A stretch of DNA of 64,000 bases from Chelydra serpentina (lineage: Eukaryota > Chordata > Testudines > Chelydridae): assembly GCA_037349315.1 (NCBI GenBank), contig JBAIAC010000159.1, positions 124,001 to 188,000 of the forward strand, written 5' to 3'. The position numbers and the translations under genes are program-made. Every line of letters begins with the position of its first letter. Position 1 is the first letter of the stretch. The notes under the pieces are model-generated. The model saw nothing but the letters and a program-made list of their open reading frames with translations. It ran no database searches and had not been told where the DNA came from. Shown one piece after another: positions 10,721-22,400 of this stretch.

Positions 10721-11751
10721 ACGGTGAGGTGGGTATCTGCCCTGACCCCTGAGCCGGTCTCTGAGTCACGGCTTGCCAAGGCAGTCCCCATCCTGCAGGT
10801 ACGACCGACCAGCGTCCTTGGTGCCCAGCTGGGCTGCCTGGGCCTTGGGCTGTATTTAACCTCAAAGCTCCCTTCATCTAATGTAAATGATCCAGGACAG
10901 TTGATTTGAAAGTGTCTGAGTTTAGCAGATGCTGCCTCACCTCGTCCTTTGCTAGAGATGGGAAATGTTCTGTTCCCACCACAGCATCATCTGGGATGGA
11001 CCAGCCTCCTGCGTCACTCCAAACACAGACAGGAATAGCCGTGGGACATTTCTGCCTTTTCTGCATCTTTAATGTTTTACCATCTGCATCTAGTGATGGA
11101 CCTAGACCTGACTGAGGGTTATTTTTGTTCCTTATATAATTTTAAAATGTCTTTTTACTGTCCTTAACCCTATTGGCAGTTGAATCCTTTAGCTTCCCTT
11201 AGCAATAGCCTGTATTTGTTGACTTGTAACATATTTGTTACAATTTACTTCCCCCTTTTTCCATCCTTTGTATATTGATTATTTAATGTTTGATTGTTGT
11301 TCCCACATCTTCTTGTAACCAGAATGGCTTCTTGCCGAGTGCAACTTTTTCCATGTCTGTGGAATCATGGCTTGTGAGGGGTCTGTGAGCTGTCGGGGAA
11401 GAGCCCTAGGGCTGAGGGGTCTGTGAGCTGGGGGATCCTTTCCCCAAGGGAAGGTTCGGGAGCCCCTGGGTTGGGTGGGTGGGTGTGAGCTGAAGGGACC
11501 CCTCTCTCTGAGGGGAGGGCGGGTCCAGGCAGGATTTTCTGAGCTGGCCCAGCCGCCCTATCTGGCTTAGCTGCCCTCATGGCGTCTCTAGGCTGGGCCG
11601 CTCCCACTCGGTGATGCACTGGGAGCTGCTCCCCCTCCCCCACGCTGGGCCGGCGCCAGGGAATCTCCCAGGCTCGGTTCCCTGGCATGTGCTCCCGGGA
11701 CCCGGGGCTTTGTCGGGGACTTTCCATGCACTGGGTGCGGATCCAGAAGCA
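10721..11751. other. Gene-free stretch
   Basis: An AT-rich portion (about 11100-11350) is flanked by GC-rich DNA. I recognise no gene or named repeat. The AT-rich part could be an old LINE tail. Confidence 0.35.
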
Positions 11752-11793
11752 CCAATCGCAGGCCTTGGGGCCACCGGGTCACCAGTTACCGGG
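11752..11793 (-). promoter_or_regulatory. Second orphan X/Y-box-like module
   Basis: The minus strand reads CCCGGTAACTGGTGACC (X-like, close to the alpha-gene X box CCCGGTAACAGCCT). About 20 nt later comes GCGATTGG (Y-like). No class II exon is visible downstream to the left. The match is weaker than the module at 8965-9008, and the two modules face each other. Confidence 0.35.
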
Positions 11794-11999
11794 TGAAACT
11801 GCTGCAGCGAGAGCCGGGTCCAGGCTCTGCATGGGCCGTGTCTGCTCCATCCCCCACCCCAGGGACAGGGCGCGCCCCGAGCTGGAGAAATATTCCAGCC
11901 GGCCGGAGGGACGGCAGCCTTCCTGCGCCCTGGCATAGGGCAACCAGTGCCCTGCAGCCCTGTGACCCCTGACCTGCCGGGCCCTCCTGAATCCCAGGC

Positions 12000-12640
12000 C
12001 CTCCCTCAGCCCTACGCCCTGCCCTGGGTAACCCCTGACCCTGCTGGACCCTGTCCTGTGTGTTCCCTGAACCCCCTGATCCCAGCTCCTCTCCCAGCCC
12101 TACACCCCCCGGATAACCCCTGACCCTGCCAGACCCTGTCCTGTGTGCTCCTGAATCCCCCCATTCTAACCCCTCCCCCAGCCCTACACCCCATAACCAA
12201 TGACTGCTGAACCCTATTCTGTGTGCTCCCTGAGCCCCCAATCCCAGCTCCTCCCTCAGCCCTTCACCCGGGTAATCCTTGACCCCTCCAGACCCTGTCC
12301 TGTGTGCTCCCTGCACCCCAGCCCCTCAGCCCTACGCCCTGCCCTGGGTAACCCCTGACCCTACCAGACCCTGTCCTGTATGCTCCTTGAGCCCCCCATT
12401 CCAACCCCTCCCCCAGCCCTACACCCCGTAACCAATGACTCTGCTGAACCCTATTCTATGTGCTCCCTGACCCCCCAATCCCAGCTCCTCCCCCAGTCCC
12501 TCACACCTCACCCGGGTAACCCCTGACCCCTCCAGACCCTGTCCTGTGTGCTCCCTGAACTCCCCCATCCCAGTTCCTTCATCAGTCCCAGGCCCCACCC
12601 CCAGATAACCCCTGACCCCTCTAGACTCTGTGTGCCGACC
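12000..12640. repeat. Degenerate minisatellite, about 60-120 bp period
   Basis: Recurring phrases TAACCCCTGACCCTGCC, AGACCCTGTCCTGTGTG, CTCCCTGA and CCCAGCTCCTCCC in fixed order, at least six times with diverged spacing. Frames open across it on the minus strand are repeat artefacts. Confidence 0.75.
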
Positions 12641-13074
12641 CCTATCCCTACCCCCAAGCCCCACACCCGACTCTGGGTAACCCCAGAACCTCACATCCTG
12701 GCCCCCTCCTGAGCCCAGCCCCTGCTACACCCTGTCCAGACCCACCCCCCACCATACCCCACCCTGAGCAATGCCCTGAGCCCGAGCCCGGCCAACCTCT
12801 GTCTCTGGGCCCCTCCCCAGACCCTGCTGGCACCGTGCCCTGCCCTCCCCACCACTGTTCAGTCTGCAGTTCTCCCCACTGCCACCCGCCCCTACCCCCA
12901 CTGCTGCCCTGCAGCTCCCAGTCCTGTCCCCCCCCCCCCCCCCCCGGCTTGGTATTTCCAGGGCTCTCTCCCTGGTGCTGTTAGCTCTGTTACCCCAGCC
13001 GGGGCCGAGAAGCGAGCGTTGCAGGGCAGTCATCACCAGGAGCGCTCTGCTGGCCCCTCCTGAAGGGCAGCACC
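12641..13074. other. Gene-free stretch with poly-C run
   Basis: Pyrimidine-rich sequence including a C run of about 18 near 12930-12947. No gene seen. Confidence 0.4.
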
Positions 13075-13470
13075 ATGTCTCTGGGGCCCTCTCCCCACAT
13101 CCCAGTCATGGAGCCAGAGCTGCCAAGGCCAGACGGCACCGTTCGGAGCATCTGGTCTGAGCTCCTGCATGTCCCAGGCCAGAGAATCGCACCTGGGGAT
13201 CCCGGCATCCAGCCCATATCTGGTAGTCGAGCTAGAGCGTGTCTGTTCGAAAGAGACGTCCCAGCCTGAGGTACAGACTCCAAGTGCTGGCGAATCCACC
13301 GTGTCCCTGGGTCGGCTGTTCCAACGGCTAGTGCCCCTCCCGATTAAACGTGTGTCCCTTAGTTCTCATCTGAATTTGTCTCACTTCAGCTGCCAGCCAC
13401 TGGCTCTCGCTCAGCTTTGTCTGTGAGATCAAAGAGCCCCCTGCTCGGAGAAACCTCCTCCCCAGGAACC
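13075..13470. repeat. Duplicated 400-bp block, copy 1
   Basis: Closely similar along its length to 17527-17927, including CCCATATCTGGTAGTCGAGC and GAAAGAGACGTCCCAGCCTG. The right part resembles an antisense CR1-like repeat. In both places a further shared block lies to the right (17313-17435 and 18165-18297), which suggests a tandem segmental duplication. Confidence 0.7.
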
Positions 13471-13737
13471 ATCTCTTGGCTGAACTCCTCAGCCTGAGCC
13501 CCTTCAGTCTCTCACTAAATGGCAGGTTTTTCCTGCCCTTGACTCATCTTTGTGGCTCCTCTCTGAACCCCACCAACATTTCAGCCTCTTTTCTGCAGGG
13601 CAGACCACGGAACGGGACCCGGCAGCCAGTGACGGTCTCACCGGTGCTGTATATGGAGGTGACAGCATCTCCCTGCGCCTGCCCGATATTCCCCTGTCCC
13701 TACAGCCTAGGGTCCCAGTCACCCTCTTGGGGTATGT

Positions 13738-13860
13738 TTAGACTAGACACGCGTGGCTGGCTCGTGCCGGCTGATTCGGGCTCCGGCTGCTGGGCTGTTT
13801 CATTGCAGTGTCGACTGCCAGGCTTGGGCTGGAGACCTCGGTTTAAAGCCACACAAGACA
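13738..13860. mobile_element. Left arm of palindromic MITE split by CR1
   Basis: The arm ends in TTTCATTGCAGTGTCGAC. It is the inverted counterpart of the arm at 16215-16320, which begins GTCGACACTGCAATGAAA. The arms also share TGGCTGG, CTCGGGC and GGGCTG phrases in mirror order, so the CR1 between them landed inside a foldback transposon. Confidence 0.65.
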
Positions 13861-13904
13861 GGAGGATCCCGGAGCCCTGGCAGCTTTTCCCCCCCAACTA
13901 GGGG

Positions 13905-16214
13905 AAAAGCTCTTCTTGACCTGCTGCTCACAAACAGGGAAGAAATAGTAGAGGAAGCAATAGTGGATGGGAACCTGGGAGGCAGTGACCATGAGATGGT
14001 CGAGTTCAGGATCCTGACACAAGGAAAAAAGGAGAGCAGTAGAACAGAGACCCTGGACTTCAGAAAAGCAGACTTTGACTCCCTCAGGGACTGATGGGCA
14101 AGGTCCCCTGGGAGAATAACATGAGGGGGAAAGGAGTTGAGGAAAGCTGGCTGTATTTTAAAGAATCCTTATTGAGGTTGCAGGAACAAACCATCCCGAT
14201 GTGTAGAAAGAAAAGTAAATATGGCAGGCGACCAGCTTGGCTTAACAGTGAAATCCTTGCTCGTCTTAAACCCCAAAAAGCAGCTTACAAGAAGTGGAAG
14301 ATTGGACAAATGACCAGGGAGGAGTATAAAAATATTGCTCAGGCATGCAGGAGTGAAATTAGGAAGGCCAAATCACACTTGGAGTTGCAGCTAGCCGGAG
14401 ATGTTAGGAGTAACAAGAAGGGTTTCTTCAGGTATGTGAGCAACAAGAAGAAAGTCAAGGAAAGTGTGGGCCCCTTGCTGAATGAGGGAGGGAACCTAGT
14501 GACAGAGGATGTGGAGAAAGCTAGTGTACTCAATGCTTTTTTTGCCTCTGTCTTCACAGACAAGGTCAGCTCCCAGACGGCTGCACTCCACAGCACGGTA
14601 TGGGGAGGAGGTGACCAGCCCTCTGTGGAGAAAGAAGTAGTTCGGGACTATTTAGAAAAGCTGGACGAGCACAAGTCCATGGGGCCGGATGCACTGCATC
14701 CGAGGGTGCTAAAGGAGTTGGCCGATGTGATTGCAGAGCCATTGGCCATTATCTTTGACAAATCATGGCAATCGGGGGAGGTCCCGGATGACTGGAAAAA
14801 AGCTAATGTAGTGCCCATCTTTAAAAAAGGGAAGAAGGAAGATCCGGGGAACTACAGGCCAGTCAGTCTCACCTCAGTCCCTGGAAAAATCATGGAACAG
14901 GTCCTCAAGGAATCAATTCTGAACCACTTAAAGGAGGGGAAAGTGATCAGGAACAGTCAGCATGGATTCACCAAGGGCAAGTCATGCCTGACTAACCTAA
15001 TTGCCTTCTATGATGAGATAACTGGCTGTGTGGATTAGGGGAAAGCAATGGATGTGCTATTTCTTGACTTTAGCAAAGCTTTTGATACAGTCTCGCACAG
15101 CGTTCTTGACAGCAAGTTAAAGAAGTATGGGCTGGATGAAGGGACGGTAAGGTGGATAGAAAACTGGCTGGATGGTTGTGCTCAACGGGTAGTGATCAAT
15201 GGCTCCATGTCTAGTTGGCAGCCGGTATCAAGTGGAGTGCCCCAAGGGTCGGTGCTGGGGCCGGTTTTGTTCAATATCTTCATCAACGATCTGGAGGATG
15301 GTGTGGACTGCACCCTTAGCAAGTTTGCAGATGACACTAAACTGGGAGGAGTGGTTGATACGCTGGAGGGTGGGGACAGGATACAGAGGGACCGAGACAA
15401 ATTAGAGGATTGGGCCAAAAGAAATCTGATGAGGTTCAACAAGGACAAGTGCAGAGTCCTGCACTTAGGACGGAAGAATCCCATCCACTGCTATAGACTA
15501 GGGACCGAATGGCTGGGCAGCAGTTCTGCAGAAAAGGACCTAGGGGTTACAGTGGATGAAAAGCTGAATATGAGTCAACAGTGTGCCCTTGTTGCCAAGA
15601 AGGCTAACGGCATTTTGGGCTGTATAAGTAGGGGCATTTCCAGCAGATCGAGGGACGTGATTATTCCCCTCTATTTGGCACTGGTGAGGCCTCATTTGGA
15701 GTACTGTGTCCAGTTTTGGGCCCCACACTACAAAAAGGATGTGGATAAATTGGAAAGAGTCCAACGGAGGGCAACAAAAATGATTAGGGGGCTGGAGCAC
15801 ATGACGTATGAGGAGAGGCTGAGGGAACTGGGATTGCTTAGCCTGCAGAAGAGAAGAGTGAGGGGGGATTTGATAGCTGCTTTCAACTACCTAAAAGGGG
15901 GTTCCAAAGAGGATGGATCTAGACTGTTCTCTGTGGTAGAAGATGACAGAACAAGGAGTAATGGTCTCAAGTTGCAGAGGGGGAGGTTTAGGTTGGATAT
16001 TAGGAAAAACTTTTTCACTAGTAGGGTGGTGAAGCACTGGAATGGGTTCCCTAGGGAGGTGGTGGAATCTCCTTCCTTAGAGGTTTTTAAGGTCAGGCTT
16101 GACAAAGCCCTGGCTGGGATGATCTAGCTGGGGTTGGTCCTGCTTTGAGCAGGGGGTTGGACTAGAACCTCCTGAGGTCCCTTCCAACCCTGAGATTCTA
16201 TGATTCTATGATTC
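13905..16214 (+). mobile_element. CR1 LINE, 5'-truncated, nearly intact
   Basis: Starts in the C-terminal part of the endonuclease ([13 protein letters not shown] ... [10 protein letters not shown], with the conserved SDH box), continues through a full reverse transcriptase, and ends in ATTCTATGATTCTATGATTC, the signature CR1 tail. Only two coding lesions are apparent: a frameshift near 14090 and one in-frame stop. This suggests a relatively recent insertion. Confidence 0.95.
14094..16127 (+). pseudogene. CR1 ORF2 reverse transcriptase
   Basis: Two frames in the same phase (14094-15038 and 15048-16127) are separated by a single TAG at 15036-15038. The stop sits in the conserved VD-x-GKAMDV segment, where the family usually has lysine. 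RT motifs in order are [65 protein letters not shown] and FADDTKL (catalytic), followed by the thumb and a C-terminal [18 protein letters not shown] segment typical of CR1. It would encode target-primed reverse transcription if intact. Upstream endonuclease residues lie in another frame. Confidence 0.93.
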
Positions 16215-16320
16215 TAAGTCGACACTGCAATGAAATAGCTGCACAGCCCGAGCCTCATGGGCCCGAGTCGGCTGGCCCAGGCCAGCCAGGGTGTCTAGTG
16301 GCAGGGCCGACGTATGCTCG
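16215..16320. mobile_element. Right arm of palindromic MITE
   Basis: Inverted partner of 13738-13860, beginning GTCGACACTGCAATGAAAT directly after the CR1 tail. Confidence 0.6.
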
Positions 16321-17312
16321 CCTCAGCATCGCACGGGGAGCTCGTGTTCTATTGGCTTCTAGCATGACCCCCACGTCCAGTCCAGTCCCTGCGTCCCAGG
16401 GTACAGCCCCACCCGCCCCTCTGTGGGGCCTATGGCCTTGGCTCCTAGATGTACAGCCTGCCCAGAGTGTTTGTAGATGATCCCCAGGCCCGAAGGGACG
16501 ATTGTGACCGTCTCATATGACCCCTGGTCCAGCACAGGGCAGAGACCTGCCCCACGATAACTCCCAGAGACGATCTCGGAGAAAAACAGCCAGTCGTGAT
16601 CCAGATATTGCCGGGGTGGAGAATCCCCCAGAGTCCTGGGGAAACGGCCCCAGTGGCTCATTCCCCTCACTGGTAAAAACTGCGCCTTAGTTCCAGCCTG
16701 AGCACGACTGGCTTCAGCTTCCAGCCCTCAGATTGTTCGACCCATTAGCAAACATTTGTTCCCCAGGTATCTTGCCCCTGGCTGTGCAAAAACATGTTTG
16801 AATGAGCCCAGCTCACTGAGTGACCCAGCTCACTGTGTGTAACTGAACCCTCCCATCATGATCAGCCGCCCCGCCCAGCCTCAGTGTCCCTGCGAAGCAC
16901 CCCATGGTGGGGTTACATTGTCTCTCAGCTCACTGTGCTATTGACTTGCCCTGGCCCCAGGGCCCGGCCCTGCCAGACCCCACTGGAAACAGCCCCCCAC
17001 CCCCCAGCCGCGTGCCCAGCCCCCCGGGGCCTCCCCATCCGGCAGGAGCCCAGGGCCTGTGTCTGGAGCTGCCTAAAGGGAACTGGGAACATTCCCACCA
17101 GGGACAGCTGTACGGCACCAGCCAATGGGAACGCGCAGGAGGCTGGTCCAAAGCTCCAGCAGCCAATGGGAGAGCTGGGTGGGTTGGTGGTGTTATTGGC
17201 TGGTTGGAGCATCCAATCGCTGCTGGTGGGAGCCCGGGGGGGGTGGGTCTCCCAGCATGTGCCAGGGAAGGGGTGCGAGGAAGCTGGGCTGGGTCTCGGT
17301 GCCCCGAGGAAG
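16321..17312. other. Gene-free stretch with CCAAT cluster
   Basis: No coding exon recognised. Four CCAAT/ATTGG motifs lie between 17118 and 17217, but none has an X-box partner at the expected distance. A CR1-like antisense phrase occurs near 16700-16740. Confidence 0.4.
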
Positions 17313-17435
17313 CTGGGCTGTGGACACACACTGGGCACAGGGCGGGGGCTATACAGGGACTGGCCGTCCCACACAGACCCCGCGCTGGGCTCAGCAGGGC
17401 TGGACCCCAGGGGAGCCGCACACAGGTGTGATGGG
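17313..17435. repeat. Duplicate of the alpha-gene 3' flank block
   Basis: Shares GGGCTGTGGACACACA, CTATACAGGGACTGG and CCCACACAGACCCCGCGCTG with 18165-18297 at about 90% identity by eye. The partner lies within or beside the probable 3' UTR exon of the class II alpha gene. This may therefore be a relic of a duplicated alpha gene end. Confidence 0.6.
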
Positions 17436-17526
17436 GCCTTTAGCTGGTATCTGCCCCACCCCCAGCCATGGGCCTGATCCTGCCCTGTGGGGACCCCATT
17501 GACCCAAAACCTTCTGGCACCACGTC

Positions 17527-17927
17527 CCCGGAGCCCTCACCCCACATCCCAGTCATGGAGCCAGAGTTTCCAAAGCCAAAAGGGACCATTCTGAGCACCT
17601 GGTCTGAGCTCCAGCATGGCCCAGGCCAGAGAATCGTACCCGGGGAATCCTGGCTTTCAGCCCATATCTGGTAGTCGAGCTAGAGCGTGTCTGTTAGAAA
17701 GAGACGTCCCAGCCTGATGTACAGACTCCAAGTGCTGGCGAATCCACCGTGTCCCTGGCTCAGCTGTTCCAATGGTTAGTGCCCACCCGGTTAAAAATGT
17801 GTCCCTTAGTTCTCGTCTGAATTTGTCTCACTTCAGCTGCCAGCCACTGGCTCTCGCTCAGCTTTGTCTGTGAGATCAAAGAGCCCCCTGCTCGGAGAAA
17901 CCTCCTCCCCAGAAACCTTCCCTTGGA
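17527..17927. repeat. Duplicated 400-bp block, copy 2
   Basis: Partner of 13075-13470, in the same orientation and with the same order of neighbours. Confidence 0.7.
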
Positions 17928-18109
17928 TAAACCACAGAGCTGGGATAGAACCCAGGAGTCCTGGCTCCTTCCTTAGCCCTCATACCAAACTCCCTTAACT
18001 CCCAGGATAACCCGGTGCCCCTGGACAGATGGCGGCTGGGCTGGGATAACACAGGCTGCCGTGGGCATGGCGCAGACTGACCAGATTTTAAATAAAGATC
18101 AAAAACGTC

Positions 18110-18480
18110 CCAAAACCCCACTTTATTGCTGTTAGCAAAGCGGCAGAGTGAGATCGGGGGGGGCCGAGCTGTGGACACACAAGGGACGCAGGGCGGGGAG
18201 GCTATACAGGGACTGGGCCCTTCCCACACAGACCCCGCGCTGGGCGCTGGGCTCAGCAGGGCTGGACCGCGGGGGAGCCACACACGGGGCCCCCAGGGGG
18301 ACCAATTGACCGGAAATGGCTAAATCTGTCCCAAAGTTTTCTGGATAATGGCTGGAGGGGCTTTTCCTGGGGTGACTGACAGCAGCTTCTGGCCAATAGG
18401 GGCCGGGCTCGGGGCCCAATCCAGAGCCCACTGGAGTCCAGAGAAACCTTCCCCATGACGACAATGGGGTTTGGATCAGC
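18110..18480 (-). other. Probable 3' UTR end of class II alpha gene
   Basis: The minus strand has AATAAAG at 18122-18127, about 1.2 kb downstream of the stop codon region. Class II alpha genes usually carry a separate 3' UTR exon, so this is the likely poly(A) site. The acceptor of the UTR exon was not located with confidence. Confidence 0.45.
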
Positions 18481-18894
18481 CCCGTGGGCCCTGCTGCCCC
18501 CTGACGAGGGGCGACCCCCATTCCCAGCCCCATGGGGCAGCAGCCCTCTCCATGGATAGATGCCCCCCCCCCAAGTCCAGCAGGGCGGTGTGTGGGCAGC
18601 CCAAGGGGCCGGCTCCCCAGTGAGTCTCTAGCGGGTTGGCTTGTTGCGGTTACGGGGCCAGGGGGCTCCCGCCTGGGTACAACAGCTGGCAACAACCGGC
18701 ACAGAGCAGGGACGCTGGGAGCAGCGGGGTGGGGGTGGCGTGAGTGGGTCTCACGAAGGCACCTGGAGGATTATGGGGCCCTGGCTCCTCCCCGTGTTTA
18801 TCTGAAAGGCAAAGAGGGTGAGTTACCAGGAGCCCTGGGCCCCAACGCGAGACTGGCAGGGATTGGGGCCACTCCGCAGCACCCCCAGGGAGTC

Positions 18895-19290
18895 TCCCAT
18901 TGACACAGGGGGTGCTGGGTGGGCACAGGGCTCGGAGGGGCACAGTGGGCGGGGTGTCTCCCCAGTGGGTGTTGGGGGGCCCAGGGGCTGTGGCTGTCAG
19001 GGAGGGGCACAGCAGGTGGGGGGGGGGGTGTCTCCCCAGGGGTGCTGGGTGGGGGAGGGGCTGTAGCTGGCTGGGGGGCACAGCAGGAGGGGGGTCTCCC
19101 CGGGGGTGCTGGGTGGGGGAGGGGCTTGGTGGGGTCTCCCCAGGGGGTGCTGGGTAGGGGAGGGGCTGTGGCTGGCTGGGGGGGCACAGTGGCTGAAGGG
19201 GTCTCCCCAGTGGGTGCTGGATGGGGCTGTGGCTGGCTTGGGGGGACACAGAAGGGGAGGCTCTCCTGTGGGTGCTGGGTAGTCCCAGGG
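18895..19290. repeat. Minisatellite, about 50-bp unit
   Basis: About seven imperfect units with GGGTGCTGGGTGGGGGAGG, GGCTGTGGCTGGCTGGGG and CACAGCAGG. It lies in the probable last intron of the alpha gene. Confidence 0.8.
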
Positions 19291-19329
19291 GCTGTGGGTG
19301 CAGCGGGTTCCTCCCCGGGCAGCGGCTAC

Positions 19330-19484
19330 TCACAAGGGGCCCCGCGGGTTGCGGGCCGCGTTCATCTTCATGCCCTTGATGATGAGGATGGTGCCCGCGA
19401 TGATGCCGACGATGCCCACGGCCAGGCCCAGGGCGCAGACCAGGGTCTCTGTGGTCTCGGGGACGGGGGTGGGCAGCTGGGCTT
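19330..19484 (-). CDS. Class II alpha exon 4 (TM and cytoplasmic)
   Basis: 155 nt ending ...NPRGPL and TGA at 19330-19332. The acidic connecting peptide [13 protein letters not shown] precedes a glycine-patterned TM helix, as in DRA. Confidence 0.93.
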
Positions 19485-22400
19485 CTGGAGAGAGGGACAG
19501 GGCGTGGGGTGAGGGGGGGCTGTTCCCACCCTCCCCTCCCAGAGCTGGGATAGAACCCAGGTGTCCTGGCTCCCAGCCCCACTCCCCATGCTCTGACCTA
19601 CTAGCCCCCTCCCCTCACACAGCTGGGATAGAACCCAAGCATCTGAGCTCCCAGTTTTGCCCTCACTCTAAGAACAGAAGAACGGCCGGGCTGGGTCAGA
19701 CCAAAGGTCCATCCAGCCCAGTATCCTGTCCACCGACAGTGGCCAATGCCAGGTGCCCCGGAGTGAGTGGACCTAACAGGTAATGATCAAGTGATCTCTC
19801 TCCTGGCATCCATCACCCCCCTCTGACAAACAGAGGCTAAGGACACCATTTCTTACCCATTCTGGCTAATAGCCATTAATGGACTTAACCTCCATGAATT
19901 TATCCAGTTCTCTTTTAATCCCTGCTATAGTCCTAGCCTTCAGAGCCTCCTCAGGCTCTGACCCACTAGTCCCCACTCTCATCCCAGAGCCAGGAGAGAA
20001 CCCAGGCGTTCTGGCTCCCAGCCCTGTGCGCAGTGGGGTCCCCAGGCGCCCCGGCCTTACCCCAGTGCTTGGTGAAGGGCTCGGGCAGCCCCCAGTGCTC
20101 CACCCGGCAGTCGTAGAAGTCGCCCTGGCTGGGGAGGAAGGGCAGGTAGGAGAACTTGCGGAAGGAGTTGTCCTGGCGGGGGTAGAAGTCGGTCTCGTAG
20201 ACGCCCCCCGTCACCTCCTCTCCGTTCTTCAGCCATGTCACGCTGAGCGCAGGCGGGAAGAACTTGTCCACGAAGCAGATCAGGACGTTGGGCTCCCCCA
20301 GCTCCACGGGGTCTTCAGGGAACACGGTCACCTCAGGGGGCTCTGGGGAGACAGGGGTTAGTGGGTCCCATTGCCTGCCCCTGAGCCAGCCAGTCCCTGC
20401 CCTGGGGCCGGATCGGAGCCAGTGCCCATTAGAGGTGAAAGACCCCATGTCCCATTCCACCCCCCCACGTCAGCCAGTCCCTGGCAGGGCTGGCCTTACC
20501 ATGAGGCGATCTGAGGCGTCCGCCTGAGGTGCGGGGGGTGGGGGGGGGGGAGGAGAGAGGGGAGGAGTGGCACTAGGACCCAGAGTGTAGTAAATTGTGT
20601 CTGCTGCTGGTGCATCTGTATTCTCTCTGCTCTAGATGCACAGAGATGGGGAGGGCTGTGCTGGAGGAAGGAGGGCACAAGAGACCTTTCAAAGTTTTGG
20701 CCCAAGCAAGGGGGAATGGGGGCATCATTTGAGCTCCCCGCCCTAGGTGCCAAAAATGTTGTGGGCCGGCCCTGGTCCCCGGTGCTCACACTCCAGCTCA
20801 GGGTCTCTCCCCAGGACTGTGGGGGCATCACTGGGGCTGTCCCAGCTCCCTGCCCTGACCAGGGCCGGCTCCAGGCACCAGCTTGCCAAGCTGGTGCTTG
20901 GGGTGGCAGGTGAGAAGGGGGCGGCAGTCCGAGTCCCGCGGCAGCAATTCGGCGGCAGGTCCGCTCTTCCCGCCGCCAAATTGCCGCGCCGCCCCAGTCT
21001 CGCCTGCCGCGGCGGCAAAGGTCCCCGCCACGTCTGCTTGGGGCGGCAGAATTGTAAGAGCCGCCCCTAGCCCTGACGGCTCGTGGGGCACCAGGGGCAG
21101 GTGCGAGAATCCCGCAGGGGCAGGGCCTGGCGCTGGGCAAGGGCCACAAACAGCCCTCGGCAAAGGAGCTGCCCTGGGCCACCAGCCCGGAGGGTGAGAG
21201 CTGCCCGGGCCCCCTGCCCGGCAGAGCCCTGGCCTGGCTGACTGGCTCCCTGGAGCCCTCCAGGGGCTGGGAGGGGAGCTGGGGGGGGATGCGCAGTCTC
21301 TGGTGGGGGCTGGTACTGGGCCCGTGTGAGGAGGGGAGGGTCCATTGGTGAGCAAGGTGGGGGGAGGGCCCAGTGAGGAGTGCCTGGCAGGGAAGGTAGG
21401 GGGAGGGCTCAAGTCCCTGGCGGGGAAGATGCCCCCCCCCCATGCCATACCGTTCTCGGCCCATGTGTGGTTGGACCTCTGGATCAGGATCTCCAGGTTC
21501 TGCTTGTCTATGGCGATGTTAGCCAGGCCGCCCTGCGCCTCGAAGCCGGCGAACTTGCCGAATTCAGGCAGGCGCCAGACGGTCTCCTTCTTCCCCAGGT
21601 CCACGTGGAAGATCTCGTCCTGGTCGAACTCGAACATGAACTCCCCGGACCCCTGCTGGGCCGGGTCCGTGCGCTGGTAAAACTCCACCTGGGAGTGCAC
21701 GTGATCCACTGCGGGGAGCCAGGTGTCAGCACCAGCCCCCTTGCGGGAAAGGGTCTCTGAGTGCTCCCCCTATTGGCACTGGGACACCCCGGTGTGAGGG
21801 GAAAGCAGACGCAGGGAGCACAGGGACCCCTGGCACCACGCTGGTGCACTGGGGTCAGCGCTGCCTGGGAGGGGACAGCGCCCCCCACTGTGCACCCCAC
21901 ACTGCTCATTTGTGCTTACAGGTCTCCCATCCAGGTAGTGGTGGCCAGGCCTCTACCCACTTAGTTTGGGAAGAGGGACACGACCACAATCAAAAATGGG
22001 GTGGGGGGAGACATTTCATTCTCCCCTCTGTACCTGGGGCTGGTTCCGTGTCCTGGTGTCGCCAGGACCTGGTTCTCGGGGCAATTTCAATCCCTGGCCC
22101 CCGACACTCACACCCCAGGGCCGGTCACTTAGAGACCCGGGAACCCCCCGGCCAGAAACATTAAAGCTGCGCTGGGGGGTCAGACACACTCCGGGGGGCG
22201 GGGGTCTGGCTCGGGGCTGAGGCTGGGATTCCCCAGGGCCCAAGGGAGTTGGGCACCTAAATCCTAGGGAGTCGTTCGCTGATCCCAGCTCGCCGGCAGG
22301 ATCTCACAGAGCAACTGCAAAGGAGGGAATCCACCACCACTAGCTGAGGAGAGAGTCGGCCCCACAGAGCCCTTCCCCCCTACACCCTGTGGGTCTGAGC

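Noticed and set aside
17118..17230. Cluster of CCAAT boxes as another class II promoter
   Set aside because: None has an X-like element 19-20 nt upstream on the matching strand.
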